A stretch of 64,000 nt of DNA from Hyphomicrobiales bacterium (lineage in GTDB: Bacteria > Pseudomonadota > Alphaproteobacteria > Rhizobiales > Beijerinckiaceae): contig JAIYCE010000021.1 of the NCBI GenBank assembly GCA_027488155.1, positions 20,739 to 84,738 of the forward strand. The letters are read 5' to 3'. The translations under genes were made by a program, and so were the position numbers. The notes beneath the pieces were generated by a model, which was not told the DNA's origin, did no database searches, and was given only the letters and a program-made list of their open reading frames with translations. Of this stretch, positions 1 to 10,823 are shown piece after piece (the stretch's first letter is position 1; every line of letters begins with the position of its first letter).

Positions 1-141
1 GTCATAAGTGACATAACCGCGTTTTTTCGCGGTTTTGATCATTTTTTTAACAGCGGCATCGGTCAAGTCCAGAAGAGGACTGTCCGTCTGCGCGGCCTCG
101 ATGACCTCGCCTTCCTGCTTCTCATTCGTCTTCGTGGCCAT
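1..141 (-). CDS. rpoD: RNA polymerase sigma factor RpoD, N-terminal fragment (runs off window)
   Basis: Reverse-strand translation MATKTNEKQEGEVIEAAQTDSPLLDLTDAAVKKMIKTAKKRGYVTYD resembles the alphaproteobacterial RpoD N-terminus; located downstream of dnaG. Confidence 0.85.
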   Translation of the reverse strand, partial: MATKTNEKQEGEVIEAAQTDSPLLDLTDAAVKKMIKTAKKRGYVTYD

Positions 142-330
142 GGCCCGATTGCTCCACACCCTTGCCCGCCCGTCCGCGGGAGGGTTCAACACGCATCACG
201 AGGCAGACCGGAACCATAGTCCCGCCGCCCCCAGCCGGCCTGACGAGACCGAGTTTCATTGACGCGCCCGCCCCGATACCATTTAGATTCCGGAGCAGGT
301 AAACCCCCATTTCAAACACAACCGTCCGGG

Positions 331-2229
331 TTACCCCCCGGGCCGCAGACGGTCTATATCGGCTTCGATGCCCTCAAGTGCTTGAATCTGCTCCGTAATG
401 TCGCGGACCCAAGCCAGATTGGCGTCGCTGGCATCTTCAGCCAAAGCCCGCTCGGCCGAGCGGAGTTCCGTATTTAGCGTCAAAGCCCGGCGATGCAAGG
501 CCAGCGATTGCTTTAATAGATCATCCGGCGACAGGCCTGGCTTGCCATCTCGGAGGACCATTCCATCGGCGGATGACAAAGCGAGCTTAACGCGCGCGAT
601 TAACTCGCCATGCCCGCGGCTTACCAGAACGGCGGCGAGATCACTGCTGGTGTTTCCTTCAGCCGCGAGATTGAGAAGCGCGGCGGCCAGATCCGACGCA
701 TCCCGATGTTTCCATTCGAGTTCCGCCAGGGTCTCGGCGTGGTGCCGGAAGAGGGCCGGGTGCTCGACCATCATCAGCAGGATCAGCGCCTCGCGCGGGG
801 ATACAGCCTTGGCAGCACTACGGCTGAAAAGTGCGCTGCGTAGAAGGCTCTCGCTGGGCCGCAGCGGCATATTTTGCTGCTGCTGGTCGCGGTAGCCCCG
901 ACGCTGGTTAAATCCGGCCTGCATCGGATTGCGGCGATTATAACCCCCGCGGGGGGCCGGTGCTGGCATCAGTGCTGCAAGTCGGTTCTCAATCTCGGCA
1001 CGGTAATGTTTGCGGAGATCCTCGTCACGGATGGATTGCAGAAGGGTCTTCAGCCGCTTTTCCAAAGAGGCGCGGCGTTCGGGTGTGTCGAGCGGCCCTG
1101 CTTCAACTTCACGCGTCCACAACATGTCGACCAGCGGGCGTGCGTTGGAGAGGACGCTTTCGATGGCCGGGCGACCGCCCGCGCGGGCCAAATCGTCAGG
1201 GTCTTGGCCTTCGGGCAAAAGCGCGAACCGCAACGATCGCCCCGCCTCGAGTTGTGGCAGGGCGATATCGACGGCACGGAAGGCGGCGCGCCGACCCGCC
1301 TTGTCCCCATCGAAGCAGAGGATCGGTTCATCGGCCATCCGCCAGAGCAGCGCGAGTTGATCCTCAGTTAACGCTGTGCCGAGCGGGGCGACAGCTTCCT
1401 TCACGCCCACCATGCTCATGCCGATGACGTCGACATAACCTTCGACTGCGATGATGCGGCCTGAATCATGCGCTGCCTTGCGCGCACGATGATGATTGAA
1501 CAGCACGCGACCTTTGTGAAAGAGCGGCGTATCGGGCGAATTGAGATATTTGGCTTGCGCATCCTTCGCCATCGCACGGCCACCAAAAGCAATGACGCGG
1601 CCCTTCATGTCGGCGATGGGAAACATCACTCGATCGCGGAAACGATCATATGGCACCGCGATCTCTGCATTGCTGACGAGAAGGCCAGCTTCGATCATCA
1701 TCGCGCCATCGATGCCTTTGGCCGCAAGATGATCACGCAAGGCGAAACGGTCGGGCGGGGCATAACCAATGCCGAATTCGGCGCGCACTTGCGCGCTCAG
1801 TCCACGATTGTCGCAATAGGCGCGTGCGGCGCTTCCTGCACCAGTCCGCATCTGCGCTTCGAAGAAGGCCTGCGCCATCGCCATGACATCGTGGAGGTCT
1901 TTGCGACGCGCTTCCTCGGCCTCGGCCTCGCGCGAAATCTTTGGCAGGGTGACGCCTGCCTCGGACGCAAGGCGCTCAACAGCTTCGGGGAAAGAGAGGC
2001 CTTCCGTCTCCATCACGAAGGTGAAGATGTCGCCATGCTTGCCTGACGAAAAGTCGTGATAGAAAGCTTTTTGATCGTTGACGAAGAAGGACGGCGATTT
2101 TTCAGCGTTGAATGGTGAGAGCCCGCGCCACTCCTTGCCCGCCTTCTGCAATTTCACGCGCCGACCAACGACCGCCGAGACAGGCAGGCGCGAGCGGATC
2201 TCTTCGAGGAGGCCGGGCGGGAACTTCAT
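331..2229 (-). CDS. dnaG: DNA primase
   Basis: 632 aa; CHC2-type zinc-finger region and TOPRIM (VEGYVDVIGM...DGDKAGRRAA); synteny with rpoD. Confidence 0.97.
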   Translation of the reverse strand: MKFPPGLLEEIRSRLPVSAVVGRRVKLQKAGKEWRGLSPFNAEKSPSFFVNDQKAFYHDFSSGKHGDIFTFVMETEGLSFPEAVERLASEAGVTLPKISREAEAEEARRKDLHDVMAMAQAFFEAQMRTGAGSAARAYCDNRGLSAQVRAEFGIGYAPPDRFALRDHLAAKGIDGAMMIEAGLLVSNAEIAVPYDRFRDRVMFPIADMKGRVIAFGGRAMAKDAQAKYLNSPDTPLFHKGRVLFNHHRARKAAHDSGRIIAVEGYVDVIGMSMVGVKEAVAPLGTALTEDQLALLWRMADEPILCFDGDKAGRRAAFRAVDIALPQLEAGRSLRFALLPEGQDPDDLARAGGRPAIESVLSNARPLVDMLWTREVEAGPLDTPERRASLEKRLKTLLQSIRDEDLRKHYRAEIENRLAALMPAPAPRGGYNRRNPMQAGFNQRRGYRDQQQQNMPLRPSESLLRSALFSRSAAKAVSPREALILLMMVEHPALFRHHAETLAELEWKHRDASDLAAALLNLAAEGNTSSDLAAVLVSRGHGELIARVKLALSSADGMVLRDGKPGLSPDDLLKQSLALHRRALTLNTELRSAERALAEDASDANLAWVRDITEQIQALEGIEADIDRLRPGG

Positions 2230-2314
2230 GCCTTAGTGGTTACGCCGGACCGATGCCGGAAACCGGCCGGAAGGGGCGGCCTTCCCCGTTATCCACAGGG
2301 TTATTCCGGCAGGG

Positions 2315-2893
2315 TTATTCGGGAAGATCGAGGTTCGACAGGCTGAGGATGAGGCCCGGCACGAAGGCCGCTTCGAGGAAGTCGGTTTCGGCGATCATCC
2401 TTATTGATCGATAGCCCAGCGGCGATGGGGTGCGGTGGATGGTGGTTTGATAAATTTTAGCGTTGAGGACCCACAGTTCAGGAATACCAAAAGCTGCATA
2501 AACCGCCGCTTTATGACCGAGATCAAAATCCAATGACGAGTCCGCGATCTCGATCACGAGGCGAACATTACCTGCATTCAGTCCAACAGGCCCGACGGAT
2601 TCCGGATAGAAAACAAAATCTGGTTCCAGATAAGTGTCATCCGCCATCCGGAAGGTGGTTTCTGGGGCAACAAATATGTCGTCACTTAAAAGCCTGTGAA
2701 ACAATCGATTCAGCAGGATTTTCAGCGCTTCATGGCGCGCGCCTTTCGGGGACATGGGGACCAGCTCGCCTCCGATGAGTTCAATGCGCTCATCGGGATC
2801 GAGCAGGCCCACTTCCACCATACGCTCTACATCCGCCACGGAAAAAGCGCGGCGGGGAAGACCTTCGGCAGCCAATGTCACGGGCGCAATCAT
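2315..2893 (-). CDS. Uma2 family (DUF820) endonuclease-like protein
   Basis: 192 aa; YLEPDFVFYPE...VRLVIEIADSS...K PD-(D/E)XK-like arrangement. Confidence 0.8.
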   Translation of the reverse strand: MIAPVTLAAEGLPRRAFSVADVERMVEVGLLDPDERIELIGGELVPMSPKGARHEALKILLNRLFHRLLSDDIFVAPETTFRMADDTYLEPDFVFYPESVGPVGLNAGNVRLVIEIADSSLDFDLGHKAAVYAAFGIPELWVLNAKIYQTTIHRTPSPLGYRSIRMIAETDFLEAAFVPGLILSLSNLDLPE

Positions 2894-2937
2894 GCTAAAA
2901 CAATAGCATGATCGCGGATGCGCGGGGAGCCCGTCTT

Positions 2938-3387
2938 TTAAGACAGTTTGGCCTTCACCGCGGCAGAGGCTTTCGCGAAATCCATGCGGCCTGCGTATTT
3001 TTCTTTCAGCTTGCCGACGACTTTGCCCATGTCCTTCATCCCCGCAGCGCCCGTATCGGCGATAGCGGCAGCAATGGCGGCATCAATCTCGGCATCCGAC
3101 AATTGGGCGGGCATGAATGAGTTGATCACCGCGATCTCGGCGGCTTCCTGCTCGGCGAGCTCGGGGCGGCCATTGTCCTCGTAGATCTTCTGGGATTCCT
3201 GCCGCTGTTTGATCATCTTTTGCAGGAGCGAAAGGATCTCGTCATCGGAGAGCGGGCCTTTGCCCGTCCCGCGTGCTTCGATGTCACGGTCCTTGAGCGC
3301 GGCGCTGATCATGCGGACGGTGGCCACCTTGACCTTGTCGCCTGACCGCATGGCGTCCTTGAGGGCGGTGTTGAAAGCCTCGCGCAT
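2938..3387 (-). CDS. GatB/YqeY domain-containing protein
   Basis: MREAFNTALKDAMRSGDKVKVATVRMISAALKDRDIEARG...; characteristic YqeY family sequence. Confidence 0.9.
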   Translation of the reverse strand: MREAFNTALKDAMRSGDKVKVATVRMISAALKDRDIEARGTGKGPLSDDEILSLLQKMIKQRQESQKIYEDNGRPELAEQEAAEIAVINSFMPAQLSDAEIDAAIAAAIADTGAAGMKDMGKVVGKLKEKYAGRMDFAKASAAVKAKLS

Positions 3388-3511
3388 GGCGCACTCCAAA
3401 TGTTGACGTTAAAGGGCAGGACGCCTAGGGATAGCGCCCGATCCCGGACCGCAGGGCGATTCCGCGCGCCCGCACAGACAACCGATCCGGGCCGCAGGGT
3501 TTAGGACCAAA

Positions 3512-4717
3512 ATGGCGATGCAGCAAGATCAGGCTCCGGCTCCGGCCGGTTGGGCGGAACCGCGCGCAACAGCGCTCCTCGTGCTTGCCGATGGCACGGT
3601 GCTCGAAGGTTTCGGGATCGGCGCCGAAGGCGTGTCGCCGGGCGAGGTCTGTTTCAACACCGCGATGACGGGTTATCAGGAAATCCTGACTGACCCCTCC
3701 TATACCGGCCAGATCGTTACGTTCACCTTTCCGCATATCGGCAATGTTGGCGTGAATGATGAGGACATTGAGACGCTGAACATGGCAGCCGCTTCGGGCG
3801 TGCGCGGTGTTGTCGTGCATGCGGCGATCACAGAGCCTTCGAATTTTCGCGCGAGCCGCCATTTCGACGCGTGGCTGAAAGCGCGCGGTATTGTCGGCAT
3901 TTCCGGCATCGACACGCGCGCGCTGACGGCGCTGATCCGCGACAAGGGCATGCCCAATGCCGTCATCGCGCATCATCCTGAAGGCCAGTTCGACATTCCA
4001 GCTCTGAAGAAACAGGCCGCCGAAATGCCGTCGATGGAAGGGCTCGATCTCGTGCCCGGCGTCACCTCGGCGCAGCGTTCGGTGTGGGATGAGACCAGCT
4101 GGAAGCTTGGCGAAGGCTATGGCCGCCAGAGCGCGCCGACAAAGCATGTCGTTGCCATCGATTTCGGCGTGAAGCGCAACATTCTGCGTCTTCTGGCTGA
4201 TCGTGGTTGCAAGGTTACGGTCGTGCCTGCCACGACTAGCGCCGATGATATCCTCGCGCTCAACCCGGATGGCGTTTTCCTCTCCAATGGTCCGGGCGAC
4301 CCCGCCGCGACGGGCGAATATTCAGTGCCGGTCATCCAGAAGCTGATCGCCGCAAACGTGCCGACCTTCGGCATCTGCTTGGGCCATCAAATGCTGGCGC
4401 TCGCTGTGGGGGCGCAGACCACCAAAATGCATCAGGGCCATCACGGAGCGAACCATCCGGTGAAGGATTTCACAACCGGTAAGGTTGAGATTGTTTCGAT
4501 GAACCACGGTTTTGCGGTGGATCGCGATACGTTGCCGTCTAACGCGATCGAGACGCATGTGTCGTTGTTCGACGGATCGAATTGCGGCCTCGCGTTGAAA
4601 GACAAGCCTGCCTTCTCGGTGCAGCATCATCCCGAAGCTTCGCCCGGCCCACAGGACAGTCATTATCTCTTCGATCGTTTCGTGACGATGATGGAGACGA
4701 AAGCTCCTGTTGCGTAA
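3512..4717 (+). CDS. carA: carbamoyl-phosphate synthase small subunit
   Basis: 401 aa; GATase motif FGICLGHQMLALA, N-terminal CarA domain FNTAMTGYQEILTDPSY. Confidence 0.97.
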   Translation: MAMQQDQAPAPAGWAEPRATALLVLADGTVLEGFGIGAEGVSPGEVCFNTAMTGYQEILTDPSYTGQIVTFTFPHIGNVGVNDEDIETLNMAAASGVRGVVVHAAITEPSNFRASRHFDAWLKARGIVGISGIDTRALTALIRDKGMPNAVIAHHPEGQFDIPALKKQAAEMPSMEGLDLVPGVTSAQRSVWDETSWKLGEGYGRQSAPTKHVVAIDFGVKRNILRLLADRGCKVTVVPATTSADDILALNPDGVFLSNGPGDPAATGEYSVPVIQKLIAANVPTFGICLGHQMLALAVGAQTTKMHQGHHGANHPVKDFTTGKVEIVSMNHGFAVDRDTLPSNAIETHVSLFDGSNCGLALKDKPAFSVQHHPEASPGPQDSHYLFDRFVTMMETKAPVA

Positions 4718-4761
4718 ACCCTGAAAAGAGTGCGATTCTTATTTCGAATCGGAGCTTTGGG

Positions 4762-5100
4762 ATGCGCGCACTTCGTCTTCTTGCCGTCGGTTTCGCCGGA
4801 TTGGCTCTCGCCACGCCGGTCGCGTCGCAATCGTCTTCATCAGCCAAGCGCGGGGAGGCGATCGTCAAGGCCAATTGCGCCGACTGCCATGCCGTGACGC
4901 GCGTTGGCGACAGCCCAAATGCGAAAGCGCCGCCATTCCGCACGCTTGGCCAGCGTTACAAGCTGGACGATCTGCAAGAAGCGCTCGCGGAAGGCATCGT
5001 CGTCGGCCATGGCGGTGCCGACATGCCGCATTTCGTGTTCGAGCCGGCGGAAATTGACGATATCATCTCCTATCTCAAACAGATCAACCGCAAGCGCTGA
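4762..5100 (+). CDS. small c-type cytochrome
   Basis: Signal peptide MRALRLLAVGFAGLALATPVASQ, CADCH heme motif; start chosen inside ORF 4582..5100. Confidence 0.85.
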   Translation: MRALRLLAVGFAGLALATPVASQSSSSAKRGEAIVKANCADCHAVTRVGDSPNAKAPPFRTLGQRYKLDDLQEALAEGIVVGHGGADMPHFVFEPAEIDDIISYLKQINRKR

Positions 5101-5101
5101 C

Positions 5102-5794
5102 ATGGATTGGCGCAGTTTCTGGGATGGCGATCATCCGATCTATGTGAATGCGCGCCATCGCGCTTTACACGATCAGCGGATTGCCAACGACATTATCGCG
5201 CACATCACCGCAGGCGGTCTGACCGTACTCGATTATGCGTGCGGCGAAGCGACGGAAGCGGGCCGTGTTGCACAGCATTGCGGTACGCTGATTTTGTCCG
5301 ACGGCGCACCTAGCGTCCGCGACAAGCTTGGTCAGCGTTATGCCGCAACGCCGAACATCATCGTGCAATCGCCGGAAGATACGGCGCTTTTGCCCGATGG
5401 CACGGTCGATCTCGTCATCGTCAATTCGCTCTTGCAATATCTCTCGCCCGCACAGACGGCCGACTTGGCGCAGATGCTTCATGCCAAGCTCAAGCCCGGC
5501 GGTCGTCTCGTCATCGGCGATGTGATCGCGCCCGATGTCGGGCCGTTGACCGATGCCGTGGCCTTGTTGCGGTTCGGTGCTGCAGGTGGTTTTTTTCTGG
5601 CGGCGTTCGGCGGGTTGATCCGCACTGCGCTTGGCGATTACCGCAAAGTCCGCGGCGCGCTTGGGCTGACGACGTGGACAGAAACGGATTCTCTCGCCTT
5701 GTTGCGCGGCGCCGGGTTTGATGCGCGGCGGCTCCCCGTGAATTTCGGCCACAATCAGGCGCGAATGGCGTTCGAGGCCCGTAAAGCGGCCTGA
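5102..5794 (+). CDS. class I SAM-dependent methyltransferase
   Basis: VLDYACGEATEAGRV...DLVIVNSLLQYLSP...LKPGGRLVIGDV; start chosen inside ORF 4904..5794. Confidence 0.75.
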   Translation: MDWRSFWDGDHPIYVNARHRALHDQRIANDIIAHITAGGLTVLDYACGEATEAGRVAQHCGTLILSDGAPSVRDKLGQRYAATPNIIVQSPEDTALLPDGTVDLVIVNSLLQYLSPAQTADLAQMLHAKLKPGGRLVIGDVIAPDVGPLTDAVALLRFGAAGGFFLAAFGGLIRTALGDYRKVRGALGLTTWTETDSLALLRGAGFDARRLPVNFGHNQARMAFEARKAA

Positions 5795-5797
5795 TGC

Positions 5798-6190
5798 TTA
5801 GGGCTGGGGCGGGACTGAAAATGTCCAAAACCGATTGGCCAGAAAATTCCAGAATAGGACGATGCCTGTCGTAACGACCTGGGCCGGCAGATAGGGTGCG
5901 GATAGAAGGCCCGTCAGCACAGCCATGATGAGACCCGTCAGGATAAAACCCACCACGGAGACGACCCCGAAACGCCACATGGCCTCGCGGTGGGGGCGGT
6001 CCGAGGCGAAGGCAAAGCGTCTGTTCAGGATGTAGGAGACTGCGGCACCGCCGAGAAATCCGAGCAGCGTCGCCGGCACCGGACCCATGACCCGCGCCTC
6101 AACCAGCCCGATCAGCGTGCCGTAATGGGCGACTGCCGCGATGAGGCCGACGATGACGAAGGCCGAGAATTGGCGGGCGATGAGACGCAT
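5798..6190 (-). CDS. GtrA family membrane protein
   Basis: 130 aa with four hydrophobic segments, ...FLGGAAVSYILNRRFAF... GtrA signature. Confidence 0.85.
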   Translation of the reverse strand: MRLIARQFSAFVIVGLIAAVAHYGTLIGLVEARVMGPVPATLLGFLGGAAVSYILNRRFAFASDRPHREAMWRFGVVSVVGFILTGLIMAVLTGLLSAPYLPAQVVTTGIVLFWNFLANRFWTFSVPPQP

Positions 6191-6387
6191 AGGCTTCCCC
6201 GAGGACAGATCCTCCTAAACCCGAATAAGGGCGCGGGAAACCCCGTAGAGCGGGGGACAATGGCGGTTTGGCCTTTTCTCTGCCCCGATTCTCGTTTAGG
6301 AACCCGTGACTTCAGCGGGAAGTCAGATCGCGAGCCCCCGCCTGAGCCTTTCCTAACAGGTTTCATCCGGGGACAACGCCGACCTAT

Positions 6388-6410
6388 CAGGGCCGTGCGG
6401 CCCTGTTTTT
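6388..6410 (+). terminator. intrinsic-terminator-like hairpin in the carB leader (candidate attenuator)
   Basis: CAGGGCC-GTGC-GGCCCTG followed by TTTTT; perfect 7-bp stem, 44 nt before the carB ATG; no upstream + strand gene is evident. Confidence 0.6.
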
Positions 6411-6453
6411 GTGCGCGCATGCCGCCCCGTGGCGGCGAGGAAAGACGAACGAG

Positions 6454-9400
6454 ATGCCGAAGCGGACAGATATCAAATCCATCCTCATCGTCGGGGCCGG
6501 TCCCATCGTGATCGGTCAGGCTTGCGAGTTCGATTATTCGGGCACGCAAGCCTGCAAGGCGCTGCGCGAAGAGGGCTATCGCATCATCCTCGTCAATTCG
6601 AACCCCGCCACGATCATGACCGATCCAAACATGGCGGATCGCACCTATGTCGAACCCATCACGCCGGAGATCGTCGCCAAGATCATCGAAAAGGAGCGCC
6701 CCGACGCTTTGCTCCCGACGATGGGCGGGCAGACGGCACTGAATTGCGCTCTCTCCCTGAAGAAAATGGGCGTGCTCGAAAAATACAATGTCGAAATGAT
6801 CGGTGCGACGGCGGAAGCCATCGACAAGGCGGAAGACCGCGAACTCTTCCGCAATGCGATGACGAAGATCGGTCTCGACACGCCGCGCTCGCACCATGTG
6901 AAAACATTGGCGATGGCGCTTGAAGCACTCACGGATATCGGCCTGCCTGCCATCATTCGTCCGTCCTTCACCATGGGCGGCACGGGTGGCGGGATCGCTT
7001 ACAATAAGGCTGAATTCATCGATATCGTCGAGCGTGGGATCGATGCATCGCCGACCAATGAAGTGCTTATCGAAGAGAGCGTTTTGGGCTGGAAAGAATA
7101 CGAGATGGAAGTTGTTCGCGACAAAGCGGACAATTGCATCATTGTGTGCTCGATTGAAAATCTCGATCCGATGGGCGTGCATACGGGCGACTCGATCACC
7201 GTTGCGCCTGCATTGACGCTGACCGACAAGGAATATCAACGCATGCGCGATGCTTCGCTCGCCGTGCTGCGCGAAATCGGCGTTGAGACGGGCGGCTCGA
7301 ATGTGCAGTTCGCGATCGATCCAGCTACGGGCCGCATGATCGTGATCGAGATGAATCCGCGCGTGTCGCGCTCATCGGCGCTGGCCTCCAAAGCGACCGG
7401 CTTTCCGATTGCGAAAGTCGCCGCGAAGCTCGCTGTCGGCTATACGCTCGATGAAATCGCCAACGACATCACGGGTGGCGCTACGCCTGCTTCATTCGAG
7501 CCGACCATCGATTATGTCGTCACGAAAATTCCGCGCTTTGCCTTCGAAAAATTCCCCGGTGCCGAGCCGACGCTGACGACCGCGATGAAATCGGTCGGCG
7601 AAGCGATGGCGATCGGCCGGACGTTTCAGGAATCCTTACAGAAAGCGTTGCGTTCGCTTGAAACCGGTCTCACCGGCCTTGATGAGATCGAGATCGAAGG
7701 TATGGGGCAGGGCGATGACAAAAATGCCATTCGCGCGGCCCTCGGCACGCCAACACCGGATCGTCTGCTGAAAGTTGTGCAAGCGATGCGGCTCGACTTC
7801 TCGAACGAGCAGATCCATGAAAGCTGCAAGATCGATCCGTGGTTCCTCGCGCAACTCAAGGATATCGTCGATACGGAAGCGCGCGTGCGCGCGCATGGGC
7901 TGCCGCAGACCGCGGGTGCATTGCGCCAGTTGAAATCCAAAGGTTTCTCCGATGCGCGCCTTGCCGTGCTCGCGAAGATGGCCGAAGCCGATGTACGCAA
8001 ACTGCGTCACGCATTGGGCGTGCGCCCTGTTTATAAGCGCATCGATACATGCGCGGCAGAATTCGCGTCCCCGACGGCCTACATGTATTCAACCTATGCC
8101 GCACCCTTCGCAGGTGCACCTGCCGATGAATCGCAACCTTCTAACCGGAAGAAGGTGGCTATCCTTGGCGGCGGTCCGAACCGGATCGGCCAAGGCATTG
8201 AGTTCGACTATTGCTGCTGCCATGCGTGCTACGCATTGTCCGATGCCGGCTATGAGACCATCATGGTCAATTGCAATCCGGAGACTGTCTCAACCGATTA
8301 CGATACGTCGGACCGTCTCTATTTCGAGCCGCTGACAAGCGAAGACGTGCTCGAAATTCTCGAACGCGAGAAAACGTCGGGCGAGCTCATGGGCATCATC
8401 GTGCAGTTTGGCGGGCAGACACCGCTGAAACTTGCAAAACCTTTAGAGCAAGCCGGCATTCCGATTCTCGGCACCTCGCCCGATGCGATCGATCTCGCCG
8501 AAGACCGCGATCAGTTTAAGCGTCTCCTTGATAAGCTCGGCTTGAAACAGCCCGAAAACGGCATTGCCTATTCTGTCGAGCAAAGCCGCCTTGTGATGCA
8601 TGAGCTGGGTCTGCCGCTCGTTGTGCGCCCGTCCTATGTGCTGGGCGGTCGCGCGATGGAAATCATCCATGATGAGGCGACGTTCGATCGCTATTTGCTT
8701 GGCACCTTGCCCGAACTGGTGCCGAACGACATCAAGGCGCGTTATCCCAATGATAAGACGGGTCAGATCAACACCGTTCTTGGCAAAAATCCGCTGTTGT
8801 TCGACCGCTACCTGTCGGACGCAACCGAAGTGGATGTCGATTGTTTATGCGATGGCAAGGATGTCTACATTGCCGGTATCATGGAGCATATCGAAGAAGC
8901 CGGAATTCATTCTGGCGACTCGGCCTGCTCCCTGCCGCCGCATTCGCTCAAACCCGAGACGATTGCCGAACTCGAGCGGCAGACGCGCGAATTGGCCTTG
9001 GCACTCAATGTCGGCGGCTTGATGAATGTGCAATTTGCGCTGAAGGATGGCACGATCTATGTGCTTGAAGTTAATCCGCGTGCCTCGCGCACGGTGCCTT
9101 TCGTCGCGAAGGTAACAGGCGAGCCGATTGCTAAAATTGCGTCACGCATCATGGCGGGCGAGAGCCTTGCCTCTTTCGGTCTCAAGCCGAAAATTCTGAA
9201 CCATATCGGCGTGAAGGAAGCGGTGTTCCCATTTGCCCGTTTCCCCGGTGTCGACGTGGTGCTCGGTCCCGAAATGCGTTCGACCGGCGAAGTCATCGGG
9301 CTCGATACTGGTTTCGGCGTTGCCTTTGCCAAGAGCCAATTGGGCGGCGGCACAAGCGTGCCGAAGCAGGGCAATGTTTTCGTTTCCGTGCGCGACAGCC

Positions 9401-9762
9401 ATAAGAGCCGCATCGTCCCGACTATGAAGCTTCTGGCGGAGCTTGGCTTCAAGATTGTGGCGACGAGCGGTACCCAGCGCTTCTTGGAGGAGCATGGCAT
9501 AGAAGCGAGCAAGATCAACAAAGTGCTCGAAGGTCGCCCGCATGTGGTGGATGCCATCAAGAATGGCGACATCCAGCTGGTGTTCAACACCACTGAGGGT
9601 AAGCAGGCCCTCATGGACAGCCGCTCTCTGCGTCGTGCGGCCCTCTTGCATAAAGTGCCCTATTACACCACCCTAGCAGGAGCTGTAGCTGCCGCGCAGG
9701 GAATCAAGGCTTACCAAGCTGGCGACCTCGAAGTGCGTGCCTTGCAGGATTATTTCGCATAG
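6454..9762 (+). CDS. carB: carbamoyl-phosphate synthase large subunit
   Basis: [30 protein letters not shown]; duplicated ATP-grasp halves; start at 6454 inside ORF 6409..9762. Confidence 0.98.
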   Translation: MPKRTDIKSILIVGAGPIVIGQACEFDYSGTQACKALREEGYRIILVNSNPATIMTDPNMADRTYVEPITPEIVAKIIEKERPDALLPTMGGQTALNCALSLKKMGVLEKYNVEMIGATAEAIDKAEDRELFRNAMTKIGLDTPRSHHVKTLAMALEALTDIGLPAIIRPSFTMGGTGGGIAYNKAEFIDIVERGIDASPTNEVLIEESVLGWKEYEMEVVRDKADNCIIVCSIENLDPMGVHTGDSITVAPALTLTDKEYQRMRDASLAVLREIGVETGGSNVQFAIDPATGRMIVIEMNPRVSRSSALASKATGFPIAKVAAKLAVGYTLDEIANDITGGATPASFEPTIDYVVTKIPRFAFEKFPGAEPTLTTAMKSVGEAMAIGRTFQESLQKALRSLETGLTGLDEIEIEGMGQGDDKNAIRAALGTPTPDRLLKVVQAMRLDFSNEQIHESCKIDPWFLAQLKDIVDTEARVRAHGLPQTAGALRQLKSKGFSDARLAVLAKMAEADVRKLRHALGVRPVYKRIDTCAAEFASPTAYMYSTYAAPFAGAPADESQPSNRKKVAILGGGPNRIGQGIEFDYCCCHACYALSDAGYETIMVNCNPETVSTDYDTSDRLYFEPLTSEDVLEILEREKTSGELMGIIVQFGGQTPLKLAKPLEQAGIPILGTSPDAIDLAEDRDQFKRLLDKLGLKQPENGIAYSVEQSRLVMHELGLPLVVRPSYVLGGRAMEIIHDEATFDRYLLGTLPELVPNDIKARYPNDKTGQINTVLGKNPLLFDRYLSDATEVDVDCLCDGKDVYIAGIMEHIEEAGIHSGDSACSLPPHSLKPETIAELERQTRELALALNVGGLMNVQFALKDGTIYVLEVNPRASRTVPFVAKVTGEPIAKIASRIMAGESLASFGLKPKILNHIGVKEAVFPFARFPGVDVVLGPEMRSTGEVIGLDTGFGVAFAKSQLGGGTSVPKQGNVFVSVRDSHKSRIVPTMKLLAELGFKIVATSGTQRFLEEHGIEASKINKVLEGRPHVVDAIKNGDIQLVFNTTEGKQALMDSRSLRRAALLHKVPYYTTLAGAVAAAQGIKAYQAGDLEVRALQDYFA

Positions 9763-9840
9763 CCGGATGTTCCGGTGTCAGGATTGGATGAGATCGGGCC
9801 TGCCCATGGGCGGGCTCGGTTGTTTTTGAGAACGGATCGG

Positions 9841-10317
9841 ATGATGGATAAGATCCCGATGACGCCTGAGGGCTTCAAGGCTCTTGAGGAGGAATTGAAA
9901 GACCGCCAGCAGGTTCAGCGCCCGCGCATTATCAATGCGATTGCGGAAGCGCGTGCCCATGGCGACCTCTCGGAAAATGCCGAATACCATTCCGCAAAAG
10001 AGCAGCAATCGCTGAACGAGGGACGTATCGCCGAGCTTGAAGACAAGTTGTCGCGCGCCGAAGTGATCGACGTGACGAAATTGTCCGGCTCTACAATCAA
10101 GTTCGGTGCCACGGTGAAGCTCATCGATGAGGACACTGAAGAGGAAAAGACATACCGCATCGTCGGCGAATCCGAAGCCGATGTGAAAAGTGGTAAGGTC
10201 TCGATCTCCTCGCCGATCGCGCGTGCACTGATCGGCAAGAAAACGGGCGACAGCGTTGAGGTGAGCACGCCTGGCGGAGGTAAGTCCTATGAAATCGTTG
10301 ATGTTGCATTCCGCTGA
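9841..10317 (+). CDS. greA: transcription elongation factor GreA
   Basis: [23 protein letters not shown]...[20 protein letters not shown]. Confidence 0.97.
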   Translation: MMDKIPMTPEGFKALEEELKDRQQVQRPRIINAIAEARAHGDLSENAEYHSAKEQQSLNEGRIAELEDKLSRAEVIDVTKLSGSTIKFGATVKLIDEDTEEEKTYRIVGESEADVKSGKVSISSPIARALIGKKTGDSVEVSTPGGGKSYEIVDVAFR

Positions 10318-10819
10318 TTTGACGCGCCGCGGATTTTTCGTATCGCTTGCGGCACTCGGCTTGGCCGGCTGTCAAACAGTCGGCCGAACGTCTTTAGCGC
10401 CGCCCGGGTTTCGCATTGCGCGTTTCAAAGTGGATGCGCAACCTTTGCGCGATCTCGGCGGTGGCTACAATGCCGATTTCCTGGAAAAGGCAGTTACCGA
10501 GGAAGCCAAAAAGCAGTTCGCGCCTTTTTTGGGCGGCCCAAAGGATAACGAGCTCACGCTCCAGATCGGTGCGTTGCAAATGCAGTCGCAACCTGATGAG
10601 CGCTATGAAGTCGGCTTCGGTGGCAGTTCGAGCGATTATCTCGACGGCTTCGTCATCGTGAAGCAGGGTGCCAATGTGACACGCACCAAATTCCTGACCG
10701 TGACACCGTCTTCGTCGGGCGGGGCGTGGTATCTGCCAGACAATGTCTGGCGGCGCGAGACGGCGCTTGCCCAGATGTATGTCGATTGGGTTGCGCGCGA
10801 AGTGTTCGGCCGTTTCTGA
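10289..10819 (+). CDS. hypothetical secreted lipoprotein
   Basis: [16 protein letters not shown] lipobox-like signal; overlaps the greA 3' end by 29 nt in another frame; no family recognised. Confidence 0.6.
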   Translation: MKSLMLHSADLTRRGFFVSLAALGLAGCQTVGRTSLAPPGFRIARFKVDAQPLRDLGGGYNADFLEKAVTEEAKKQFAPFLGGPKDNELTLQIGALQMQSQPDERYEVGFGGSSSDYLDGFVIVKQGANVTRTKFLTVTPSSSGGAWYLPDNVWRRETALAQMYVDWVAREVFGRF

Positions 10820-10823
10820 GCGG

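Noticed and set aside
1-60. GCGTTTTTTCGCGGTTTTGATCATTTTTTT terminator-like sequence at the left edge
   Set aside because: Falls inside the rpoD coding sequence (KKMIKTAKKRGYVTYD).
6112-7239. 375-aa minus-strand ORF overlapping carB and gtrA
   Set aside because: Antisense to carB; gtrA in its own frame is the real minus-strand gene.
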